Shown here: positions 1-5,030 of the stretch, piece after piece
How positions within the stretch are numbered: position 1 is the first letter of the stretch
How the letters are laid out: the number at the start of each line of letters is the position of its first letter
NCBI GenBank assembly: GCA_043822065.1
Contig: JBDRCC010000010.1
Location: 1-12,088 of the forward strand
Direction: 5' to 3'
DNA from: JBDRCC01 sp043822065 [NCBI: archaeon]
GTDB taxonomy: Archaea; Undinarchaeota; CAZHTU01
DNA: 12,088 nt
The notes under the pieces: generated by a model
Databases searched by the model: none
What the model was told of the DNA's origin: nothing
Seen by the model: only the letters and a program-made list of their open reading frames with translations
Position numbers and translations under genes: made by a program

Positions 1-36
1 AAGATATATTAAGGGGCAGGGGGAATATATTTTTCT

Positions 37-309
37 ATGGGGAATAAAAGCCTCAGGTACCTGTTTGTCAAATTGCTTGACGGCAGCGCAGCAGAGCAGC
101 TCATGAAGGAGATTGCCAGCATGGGCTACGTCAAGAGCGTGTCCCGCATCTCAGCCGAGCTCGAGCTGATGTGCATAGTCGATGCCGCGACGATAGGCGA
201 GTTCTGGGGGAAGGTCAAGGCGTTCCACACTGGCAGGTACACCGCCAGGCACAGGCTTGCCAGGCTTTGGACGTTCCAGGCCATAAGGCTGACCCTGCTG
301 GGATTTTAG
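37..309 (+). CDS. Hypothetical 90-aa protein, possible small alpha/beta fold
   Basis: I do not recognise this gene. The product is 90 residues, cytosolic (no signal peptide or membrane segment), basic at its C-terminus and ends with a hydrophobic TLLGF. The first half alternates a hydrophobic strand (RYLFVKLL), a helix (AAEQLMKEIASMG) and further strands (KSVSRIS, LELMCIVDA), an order that recalls ferredoxin-like or ACT-like folds. That is an inference from hydrophobicity only. An A/T element at about 4-12 lies 32-33 bases before the ATG and could be its TATA box, so this start is reasonable. It converges on the 334-528 gene with a 24-base gap. Confidence 0.6.
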   Translation: MGNKSLRYLFVKLLDGSAAEQLMKEIASMGYVKSVSRISAELELMCIVDAATIGEFWGKVKAFHTGRYTARHRLARLWTFQAIRLTLLGF

Positions 310-333
310 CCATCGAAACAGTTTGCCAGTTTT

Positions 334-528
334 CTATTTCTCGAGCTTCTCAACGAGGTTCATTACGGCAGGGTACAGTATGCAGATAAATGGTATGCCA
401 TAGAAGATTATCATAAATGGGGAACAGTCGATGCCGCGGGATTGCGCAAACAGGCAGATTGCCGTGGAGAGGAAGGGGGCGGCCAGAAGACCCGCTATTC
501 CGAGCGCCAGAAGGGGGATTGCCCTCAT
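334..528 (-). CDS. Small two-helix membrane protein, coupled to the DUF835-like gene
   Basis: The product has 64 residues and consists almost entirely of two hydrophobic segments, about residues 3-28 (IPLLALGIAGLLAAPFL and onward) and 38-57 (FMIIFYGIPFICILYPAV), with a short polar loop holding a Cys and a charged tail (EKLEK). It is therefore an integral membrane protein. Its ATG overlaps the TGA of the upstream 525-1466 gene in an ATGA (525-528), so the two are probably translated together and may act together, for example as a membrane partner of the cytosolic protein. No family is recognised. Confidence that it is a gene rests on the coupled start and its clean hydrophobic pattern. Confidence 0.6.
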   Translation of the reverse strand: MRAIPLLALGIAGLLAAPFLSTAICLFAQSRGIDCSPFMIIFYGIPFICILYPAVMNLVEKLEK

Positions 529-1466
529 TCACCCTCGCCGCGGAGGTAGCGGTAGAGTTCCTCTTCCGGGGCATCAGACTTTTTCATCCTGGCAAGGAAC
601 TCTTCCCTGTTGTCCTCGATAACGAAAAGGGATATCACGGCGTTGACGCTGGTTGCGCGGGCGACAACGTGTCTTGCAAATGTCTCTACAGGGTAGGGGG
701 CCTCCGGAAGGGCTGCCATCAGCTCCTTTGAGCCGGAGATCAGCTTGAAGGACACGTCCGGGCGCGTCGTCCGCAGGATTGTGTCAGAGACTGCCCTTGG
801 GTAGCTGTGTTTTTGCAGCTCCTTGAGCACGTCCTCCGTGCCGTTTTTTTTGAGTAGGGTCTTCAGCGCCTTTTCGAAGTCCAGTGAGAGGTATATGCCC
901 GTGCCGGCCCCCTTGTTGTAGAAAAAGTTTGTTTCGCGCTCAAGTACTTTTTTCAGGGTTTCGTCAAGCATCCCCTCGCCGATGGTAAAGATTAGGGTGG
1001 ACGCAGTTGTGCTTACCTCATCGATGAGCGACCTCAGCATTTTCAGCACGCTGTTTTTTTGGGCCTCGTACGCCTTCCATTCGGGCGTATCCTTGTCCTT
1101 CGAGGACTTTGGCTCCTCCCCCGGGCGGCTTGGGATGAACCTGCTCAAGTCGATTACTATTACGCAGGGCTTTTTTTCTGACAGGTACTGCTGCATGTCA
1201 TAGATGAAGCGCTCCTTGTTTTCCGGGTCTGTCGTCGTCTCAGTTTTGCTGTCCCGGGAGGTAAGCCAGACGTAGTCAAAGAACGGCGTTACTTGGTTTG
1301 ACTCCTTATACGCCGATGGGTTTGTGGCATAGGCAATTAGGATGTTCGGGACTCCGCTAAGCTTCAGGACGGAGAGGAAAGTGAGGAGCTCCTCCGAGGG
1401 GTCGTGGGTCGGCTCTTCATAGAAATACGTCCTGCCGCGGATTTGGTGGAGAAGTTTTTTGGACAT
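525..1466 (-). CDS. DUF835-like protein (degenerate RecA/KaiC-like fold)
   Basis: This 313-residue cytosolic protein shows the pattern I associate with archaeal DUF835: an N-terminal 'YFYEEP' strand, a helix, a strand with 'NILIAYATNP' (the place of the family's 'gl.itR..P'), then 'DYVWLTSRDS' (family 'viWLt'), a hydrophobic strand ending in acid 'CVIVIDLSRFI' (residues 101-111; family 'vvlLDgleYL'), a helix, and 'TLIFTIGEGMLDE' followed by 'LERE'. There is no Walker A motif, so ATP binding is unlikely. The Lys/Glu-rich insert after residue 111 and the C-terminal third (about 190-313) match nothing I know. A TATA-like element at 1489-1496 (minus) lies 30 bases before the ATG, supporting a leaderless start. 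It is first in an operon with the small membrane protein. The family assignment comes from pattern memory only. Confidence 0.6.
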   Translation of the reverse strand: MSKKLLHQIRGRTYFYEEPTHDPSEELLTFLSVLKLSGVPNILIAYATNPSAYKESNQVTPFFDYVWLTSRDSKTETTTDPENKERFIYDMQQYLSEKKPCVIVIDLSRFIPSRPGEEPKSSKDKDTPEWKAYEAQKNSVLKMLRSLIDEVSTTASTLIFTIGEGMLDETLKKVLERETNFFYNKGAGTGIYLSLDFEKALKTLLKKNGTEDVLKELQKHSYPRAVSDTILRTTRPDVSFKLISGSKELMAALPEAPYPVETFARHVVARATSVNAVISLFVIEDNREEFLARMKKSDAPEEELYRYLRGEGE

Positions 1467-1488
1467 GGAGTGCTTTTGTCTTTATAAG

Positions 1489-1496
1489 AATATAAT
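1489..1496 (-). promoter_or_regulatory. TATA box for the 525-1466 gene
   Basis: On the minus strand ATTATATT lies 30 bases upstream of the ATG at 1466. It fits the leaderless spacing seen across this window. The flanking A/T run also contains CTTATAAA closer to the gene. Confidence 0.45.
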
Positions 1497-1542
1497 GGTA
1501 GCGCTGGGCGGGAAGAATTATTTGCAATATAGAAAACAAATA

Positions 1543-1550
1543 CTTTAAAA
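1543..1550 (+). promoter_or_regulatory. TATA box for the 1573 lipoprotein gene
   Basis: CTTTAAAA follows an A-rich BRE-like stretch (AAAACAAATA) and lies about 30 bases before the ATG at 1573, implying a leaderless transcript. The divergent gene's TATA box is about 50 bases away within the same 106-base intergenic space. Confidence 0.45.
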
Positions 1551-1572
1551 TGATGGGCGCCATATAGTAAAC

Positions 1573-1971
1573 ATGCGCAATTTTCTGCTGCTCGCGGTGG
1601 TCTTGCTCAGCCTCGGGTGCCTTGAGGACGTCTACATCGGGAATTATGTTCCGAACACGTCGGCGTACCACTGGCCGAACATGTCTGCTTTTGACTTTAC
1701 CATAGAAAGCAAAAAGACCAGCTGCGGCCAGGTGACGTATGACGACATCTGCATTGACTGCAAGACGCTCGAGTCCGGGAAGACCATACAGTGCAACCTT
1801 GACTTCAAGTGGAGCAAGAAGTACCTGTGGGAGATTTGCACCCCGGAGGCGCCTTTCCCCCGCGGGAGCGCGCCGCACTATGGCCAGCCCTGCGCTGCTA
1901 GGGCCTTCAACACGACGGAGTGCTACCTGCTTCTTGAGGGAAAATTGGGGCGGCGGATACTGCCCTGCTAG
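1573..1971 (+). CDS. Cysteine-rich secreted lipoprotein
   Basis: The 132-residue product begins with a short signal peptide (MRN, then a hydrophobic run) that ends in a lipobox LSLGC at residues 12-16, so Cys16 is the likely lipidation site and the mature protein sits on the outer face of the membrane. The mature part has eight more cysteines (about 51, 60, 63, 74, 89, 107, 117, 132), including a CIDC pair. This suggests several disulfides and a small compact extracellular domain. NMS and NTT sequons could be glycosylated. I recognise no family. The ATG lies 29-30 bases after a TATA box. Its TAG stop shares the palindrome CTAG (1968-1971) with the TAG stop of the opposing gene. Confidence 0.75.
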   Translation: MRNFLLLAVVLLSLGCLEDVYIGNYVPNTSAYHWPNMSAFDFTIESKKTSCGQVTYDDICIDCKTLESGKTIQCNLDFKWSKKYLWEICTPEAPFPRGSAPHYGQPCAARAFNTTECYLLLEGKLGRRILPC

Positions 1972-2135
1972 TCTTCAAGCTTTCTGAAGCCGGTTTCAGG
2001 CTCGTATGAGTAGTTGGACACGCAGAACCAGCAGTAGTATTTGATGGCCGCATTCTGGAAGGTGCTGTCGTTCCCGAAGTAGGTCCGCTCTTCCAGGTGC
2101 ATCCGGTTCTTGCAGTAGGGGCAGTCGGTGAACAT
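1968..2135 (-). CDS. 55-aa two-CxxC zinc protein
   Basis: The ORF stays open upstream to 2453, but the likely protein starts at the ATG 2133-2135 and is 55 residues long. It opens MFTDCPYCKNRMH and carries a second pair CWFC near residues 35-38, giving a treble-clef or zinc-ribbon-like C-x2-C...C-x2-C site with about 26 residues between pairs. The short start is preferred because a TATA box (ATTATAAA, minus, 2158-2165) lies exactly 30 bases upstream, and because the upstream extension is only the antisense of the 2209-2901 gene. The function is unknown; such short zinc proteins often bind nucleic acid or partner proteins. Confidence 0.7.
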   Translation of the reverse strand: MFTDCPYCKNRMHLEERTYFGNDSTFQNAAIKYYCWFCVSNYSYEPETGFRKLED

Positions 2136-2157
2136 GGCTTGAATTTGGCGGATGGGG

Positions 2158-2186
2158 TTTATAATGGTTTCAATTAGGTATATAAG
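2158..2186. promoter_or_regulatory. Divergent promoter pair with interleaved TATA boxes
   Basis: The 73-base space between 2135 and 2209 holds two facing TATA boxes. One is ATTATAAA on the minus strand (2158-2165), 30 bases before the ATG at 2135. The other is TATATAAG on the plus strand (2179-2186), 30 bases before the ATG at 2209. The boxes are 13 bases apart, so the two pre-initiation complexes would probably compete and the two genes may be regulated against each other. Confidence 0.55.
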
Positions 2187-2208
2187 ATACTGGGGAGAAA
2201 TATCAAAT

Positions 2209-2901
2209 ATGCGCCACCCGACATTTGAGCAGATCATAGCGAAGTGCGACGAGCTTGTCCAGTACTCCATGGGCGTCTTCAGGGAGTACGGCCGGGGGGA
2301 GTTCGACAAGGGCCTGGCAAAGGTCTTCGACAAGAACGGCGCTGACCAGCTTTTCATGGACTTCCACAAAAAGGCGGAGGTGCTTATAGAACGCATCGTG
2401 ACAGGGAACGACGAACTCAGCGGCGCGGCAGAGGCGCTTGGGATGCTGAACAAGTCAGAGGACGACTACAACCTGATGATTTACGCAACAGTCACGCTCT
2501 CTGGAATCCTGCTGGGCATAAACGACTTTGGCCTGAAGAGGGCTGCAAAGGGCTTCAGCGGGGACAAGATGACCGTGATAGCGCACATGGGCTGGCAGGT
2601 TTATTCCGCCGCAGAGGAGCTGTTCGGGACACTAAAGGACTGCATGGCGCAGTTCGACATCAAGTTCGATGCCGAAGAGGCAGCCCCGGTGCCGGAGGGA
2701 GACGTGCCAAAGGGCGCAGACAGGAAGCTCTGGAAAAAGATTGAAGACGCCAGGGCAGGCGAGGTTCTCAAGTGCCCGTACAACCCCGAGCACAGCATAA
2801 TCGCAGGCTACAGCTTCTGCCCGCACTGCTCGAAGCGCGACGGAAAGAAAAAGGACTGGGTAATTGTGGAGCTGCCGAAACCGAAGAAGCGGAGAAGGTA
2901 G
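2209..2901 (+). CDS. Helical hypothetical protein with C-terminal zinc-binding motif
   Basis: This 230-residue cytosolic protein is mostly helical (residues 1-150, opening MRHPTFEQIIAKCDELVQYS). A linker rich in acid, Pro and Ala follows, then a C-terminal metal-binding segment of the form CPYNPEH...CPHC, and a very basic end (PKPKKRRR). The C-x5-H piece resembles the first half of CHHC fingers, but the second half is CPHC, so I call it only a zinc-binding motif. An in-frame ATG at 2152 would add 19 residues, but it lies upstream of the TATA box TATATAAG (2179-2186). The ATG at 2209 lies 30 bases downstream of that box and is chosen. The basic tail and zinc motif suggest nucleic-acid contact; this is an inference. 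Its TAG abuts the stop of the opposing gene. Confidence 0.7.
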   Translation: MRHPTFEQIIAKCDELVQYSMGVFREYGRGEFDKGLAKVFDKNGADQLFMDFHKKAEVLIERIVTGNDELSGAAEALGMLNKSEDDYNLMIYATVTLSGILLGINDFGLKRAAKGFSGDKMTVIAHMGWQVYSAAEELFGTLKDCMAQFDIKFDAEEAAPVPEGDVPKGADRKLWKKIEDARAGEVLKCPYNPEHSIIAGYSFCPHCSKRDGKKKDWVIVELPKPKKRRR

Positions 2902-3168
2902 CTATTTTAATTCTTTCAGGTATTGCTTTGTCGTGGAGACGTACCAGTTGAAGTGGAGGGCAGCGTGCACGAGCATCAGGAATACCATAAGGAGCCCGAT
3001 TTTTTCGTGGAGGGAAATCCACGTGGCCTTGTAGAGCGAGAGAATTGAGAATACGCCAGAGTGTGGCCCGCGCGGGGAGAAAAAAAGTATCACCCCGCTG
3101 AGCCCGGTAACAGTAAATGAAGCAAGCAAGCCAACATCAATTATGTAGTTGATGCGGCGCGTCTTCAT
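2902..3168 (-). CDS. DUF4405-like small membrane protein
   Basis: The 88-residue product has three hydrophobic segments: residues about 8-30 (IIDVGLLASFTVTGLSGVILFF), 42-53 and 57-72 (GLLMVFLMLVHAALHF). The pattern 'SLHEKIGLLMVFLMLVHAALHFNWY' matches what I know of DUF4405 proteins, where conserved histidines on neighbouring helices (here in LHE, VHA and LHF) recall cytochrome-b-type haem ligands. Haem binding is inferred, not shown. It lies 15 bases downstream of the 15-aa basic peptide gene on the same strand and is probably the last gene of that transcript. The Shine-Dalgarno before its ATG is weak (GCGGA). Confidence 0.65.
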   Translation of the reverse strand: MKTRRINYIIDVGLLASFTVTGLSGVILFFSPRGPHSGVFSILSLYKATWISLHEKIGLLMVFLMLVHAALHFNWYVSTTKQYLKELK

Positions 3169-3183
3169 TTTTTCCGCGAGATT

Positions 3184-3231
3184 TTATCTCTTGCGCTTAG
3201 GGGCTTTCTTTTTTGGTTTTGCTTTTGCCAT
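3184..3231 (-). CDS. 15-aa extremely basic peptide with strong Shine-Dalgarno
   Basis: The ATG at 3229-3231 opens a 15-codon ORF ending in TAA at 3184-3186. The peptide is MAKAKPKKKAPKRKR: nine of fifteen residues are Lys or Arg and there are no acidic residues. A perfect GGAGGT (3236-3241, minus) lies four bases before the ATG, the strongest ribosome site in the window, where most genes are leaderless. It is a paralogue of the next upstream small gene: both share MA..KPKKK, the same SD spacing and a 15-base identical stretch. The role is unknown. Binding to nucleic acid, ribosome or acidic lipid would suit its charge. A leader-peptide role for the downstream DUF4405-like gene is the alternative. 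Confidence 0.6.
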   Translation of the reverse strand: MAKAKPKKKAPKRKR

Positions 3232-3235
3232 TTTT

Positions 3236-3241
3236 ACCTCC
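3236..3241 (-). promoter_or_regulatory. Strong Shine-Dalgarno of the 15-aa gene
   Basis: GGAGGT followed by AAAA and ATG on the minus strand. This site decides that the 15-codon ORF is translated. The paralogous 24-codon ORF has GGAGG with the same four-base A spacer. Confidence 0.65.
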
Positions 3242-3256
3242 GATGATTCGATGATT
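3241..3256. repeat. Tandem 8-base direct repeat CGATGATT x2
   Basis: CGATGATT occurs twice in tandem, followed by the related ATGTGATG. It lies in the 51-base gap between the two small basic genes, touching the Shine-Dalgarno of the 15-aa gene. It may be a binding site or chance. Confidence 0.4.
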
Positions 3257-3282
3257 ATGTGATGTGCACAAAGATGGAAAAA

Positions 3283-3357
3283 TTATTTCCGCTTCTTTGG
3301 CTTTGCTTTTGTCTTTGGTTTTGTTTTCTTTTTTGGTTTACAACATCCGCATGCCAT
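3283..3357 (-). CDS. 24-aa basic peptide with Cys-rich N-terminus
   Basis: The ATG at 3355-3357 opens a 24-codon ORF ending in TAA at 3283-3285. The peptide starts MACGCCKPKKK and ends KAKPKKRK; twelve Lys and one Arg make it extremely basic, with no acidic residue. The body is a Lys-Pro/Lys-Thr repeat. Cys3, Cys5 and Cys6 could bind a metal, be oxidised or be lipidated (inference). GGAGG lies four bases upstream (3362-3366, minus), and a TATA box at 3396-3403 would give a leader of about 18 bases, so this is an SD-led gene, unlike its leaderless neighbours. It is the first of a likely transcript with the 15-aa peptide gene and the DUF4405-like gene. I know no family for it. Confidence 0.6.
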   Translation of the reverse strand: MACGCCKPKKKTKPKTKAKPKKRK

Positions 3358-3379
3358 TTTTCCTCCGCAGGATAAGTGT

Positions 3380-3395
3380 GCATAAGCGATTATGC
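3380..3395. repeat. Perfect inverted repeat GCATAA-N4-TTATGC, possible operator
   Basis: Two 6-base arms (3380-3385 and 3390-3395) are separated by GCGA. The repeat lies directly between the TATA box (3396-3403, minus) and the expected start of transcription of the 24-aa gene. That is where an archaeal repressor dimer would block assembly. A further TTATC/CTTAT-like half follows on the gene side. Function is inferred from position. Confidence 0.45.
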
Positions 3396-3403
3396 GATAT
3401 AAA
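3396..3403 (-). promoter_or_regulatory. TATA box for the small basic peptide genes
   Basis: TTTATATC on the minus strand lies 46 bases upstream of the ATG at 3357. Transcription should begin near 3376, giving a short leader that carries the GGAGG Shine-Dalgarno. Confidence 0.5.
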
Positions 3404-3454
3404 CCTATCTGAAGGAAAAAAATTGCGCAAGAAAGATTTTTATTGTGCGCGTTT

Positions 3455-3462
3455 CATATAAT
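3455..3462 (+). promoter_or_regulatory. TATA box for the recombinase gene
   Basis: CATATAAT lies 28 bases before the ATG at 3483, so the recombinase transcript is probably leaderless. It shares a 125-base divergent intergenic space (3358-3482) with the promoter of the small basic peptide genes. Confidence 0.5.
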
Positions 3463-3482
3463 TGTTCGCCTAATTCAGAATT

Positions 3483-4370
3483 ATGGAAGATGACAACTGG
3501 TCGAATGCATTCGCTGAGCCGCTGAAACAGGAAAAAAAGGAGGCGCGGCCTGACGACCGCGTGGAGGCGTTCAGGCGCTCGCTCGTGATTGCAAACCGCA
3601 GCGAGAGGACGATTTCAAACTACATGATGTTCGTCCGAGACTTCTTCAAGTCGGTGAGGAAGGAGCCGCGGCGCGTGACGCAGGAAGACATTGAGTATTA
3701 TCTCGTCGAGCTGAAGGAGAAGCGCGGGTACAAGCCTGCGAGCCTCGCGCTCGCGTTCTCAGTCATGCGGAGCTTCTTCGACGCGTTCATGAAGATGGAC
3801 CTGACGCGCGGGATGCAGGCGCCGAAAATCGGGAGGCGGCTGCCGACTGTCCTGACGCGCGAGGAAGTCATTGCGCTGACGGATTCGGCAGGGAGCCTGA
3901 GGAACAAAGCCGTGATTCAGACGCTCTACTGCGGGCTGAGGCTGTCCGAGTGCATAAGCCTGAAGAAAGACGACATAGACTTCGCCTCGCATAAGGTTTA
4001 CATCATGCACGGCAAGGGGGACAAGGGCAGGACGATGCGGCTTTCGCAGAAGGCTGCGGGCCTCATGAAAAAATACCTTGAGGCGAGGAAGGGCGGCAGC
4101 GATTACATTTTTTCCGGAACGGCAGGGGAAAGGCTCACATCCCGCGCGGTGCAGAAGATGGTGGCGCGCGCGGCAGTGAGGGCGGGGATAAGCAAGCGCG
4201 TAACGCCGCACAAGCTCAGGCATTCGTTCGCAACGCACCTGCTGGAGTCCGGGACGGACATAAGGTACATCCAGGCCCTGCTCGGGCATTCCGACCTGTC
4301 AACGACGCAGATTTACACCCACGTGAGCGACAGCCAGCTCGACAAGATAAGGCTGCCGGGGGACGAATGA
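3483..4370 (+). CDS. xerA: Tyrosine recombinase, XerA/XerC-D-like
   Basis: The 295-residue protein is a complete tyrosine site-specific recombinase. An acidic/basic leader (1-25) precedes a SAM-like core-binding domain (about 26-110) and the catalytic domain (about 120-290). The catalytic set is visible: Arg153 in CGLRLSE, Lys178 in GKGDKGR, His243 and Arg246 in HKLRHSF, His269 in LLGHSDLSTT and the nucleophile Tyr278 in IYTH. Length and motifs match Xer enzymes that resolve chromosome dimers at dif, and archaea carry a single such enzyme (XerA). An integrase of an integrated element is the alternative, but I see no neighbouring element genes, repeats or tRNA. Expression appears leaderless from the TATA box at 3455. 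Its TGA overlaps the ATG of a 39-aa ORF. Confidence 0.9.
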   Translation: MEDDNWSNAFAEPLKQEKKEARPDDRVEAFRRSLVIANRSERTISNYMMFVRDFFKSVRKEPRRVTQEDIEYYLVELKEKRGYKPASLALAFSVMRSFFDAFMKMDLTRGMQAPKIGRRLPTVLTREEVIALTDSAGSLRNKAVIQTLYCGLRLSECISLKKDDIDFASHKVYIMHGKGDKGRTMRLSQKAAGLMKKYLEARKGGSDYIFSGTAGERLTSRAVQKMVARAAVRAGISKRVTPHKLRHSFATHLLESGTDIRYIQALLGHSDLSTTQIYTHVSDSQLDKIRLPGDE

Positions 4371-4486
4371 AAGAGGAAAATGAGAAGATGACAAAGCGGC
4401 ATTTCCACGCCCATTACAGGCACGCCGGGGCGCTCCCGTTTGAGACGGAGGAGGACGCGCGGAAGAGAAAGAGGGAAAACAAATAG
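4367..4486 (+). CDS. 39-aa His- and charge-rich protein overlapping xerA
   Basis: An ATGA at 4367-4370 joins the recombinase stop to the start of a 39-codon ORF ending in TAG at 4484-4486. The product begins MKEENEKMTKRHFHAHYRHA and ends in a basic-acidic helix (DARKRKRENK). It has five His in ten residues (HFHAHYRH), which could bind metal or RNA, and no Cys. The stop-start overlap is the same coupling used elsewhere in this window, and the TATA box of the next gene begins immediately after its stop, so the ORF fills the space exactly. The function is unknown. Coupling suggests expression together with the recombinase, not necessarily a shared role. Confidence 0.55.
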   Translation: MKEENEKMTKRHFHAHYRHAGALPFETEEDARKRKRENK

Positions 4487-4494
4487 TTATATAT
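4487..4494 (+). promoter_or_regulatory. TATA box for the 4515 membrane protein
   Basis: TTATATAT begins right after the TAG of the 39-aa ORF and lies 28 bases before the GTG at 4515. It supports the GTG as a leaderless start. A second A/T element (TTTATATA) runs directly into the start codon. Confidence 0.5.
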
Positions 4495-4514
4495 CCTGAA
4501 TCCAATTTATATAT

Positions 4515-5030
4515 GTGATACCTGAATTAATCTATTTTGACGCCGCGGTCGTAGTCACCGGGATGCTTTACGGAGCCATCTGGAACGCGAACGTGATGAT
4601 GTTCTCGCTTTTTCTCGGGATATGCCTGCTTTCGAGGTACCCGAAGGTCGCGGTAGTCGACAGCTTCATAGTGATAGACCTCGTCGACTTTTTCACGCTC
4701 TACACGTACGCAACCCTCGGGACGGTATACGGGATGGCAATGCTCGTGCTCGGGTGCTGGCTCCCGCAGGCGTATTCCGTCGGCGAGTCGCCGATGGACA
4801 CGATAGACAGGATGGTCTCGCTCTTCTTTGCCCTCGGCGTTTTCGCAATCGCGCTGAAGCTCGGCGTGACGATGCTGATGGCGATAACAATCGGGATATT
4901 CGTCTCGATGATGCTCTGGGCGCTCGTGGCGGTGTTCATATTCCACGTGCCAGACCCGAGGTTCATCCTGATGGCGGTTGCCAAGCCGGTATTGTTCAAC
5001 AGGGTGCTGGCAATTATCGGGTGCTGCTAA
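4515..5030 (+). CDS. Polytopic membrane protein of unknown function
   Basis: The product is 171 residues with about five hydrophobic segments (roughly residues 6-38, 50-62, 70-85, 102-120 and 122-144, with a further hydrophobic end at 152-171) and short charged loops such as SRYPK and ESPMDTIDR. It ends in Cys-Cys. No transport or enzyme motif is recognised; acidic residues within hydrophobic stretches (VVDSF, IDLVDFF) could matter for ions but this is speculative. The start is GTG at 4515, chosen because it lies 28 bases from a TATA box and the alternative ATG codons fall inside the first membrane segment. Its TAA shares CTAA (5027-5030) with the opposing gene's TAG. Confidence 0.7.
   Translation: MIPELIYFDAAVVVTGMLYGAIWNANVMMFSLFLGICLLSRYPKVAVVDSFIVIDLVDFFTLYTYATLGTVYGMAMLVLGCWLPQAYSVGESPMDTIDRMVSLFFALGVFAIALKLGVTMLMAITIGIFVSMMLWALVAVFIFHVPDPRFILMAVAKPVLFNRVLAIIGCC

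Noticed and set aside
2136-2453. N-terminal extension of the 55-aa zinc protein to 161 residues
   Set aside because: The extension is the antisense of the 2209-2901 gene and lies upstream of the TATA box that is 30 bases from the short start.
3264-3461. A 65-codon plus-strand ORF that looks like a signal peptide plus basic tail
   Set aside because: Its hydrophobic Leu/Phe run is the antisense of the Lys-rich codons of the two small basic genes (TTT/CTT opposite AAA/AAG). Those genes have strong Shine-Dalgarno sequences and this ORF has none.
3358-4514. An integrated element around the tyrosine recombinase (attachment sites, tRNA target)
   Set aside because: I found no tRNA gene, no flanking long direct repeats and no phage or plasmid genes nearby. 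A housekeeping XerA fits better. I could not identify a dif site by eye.
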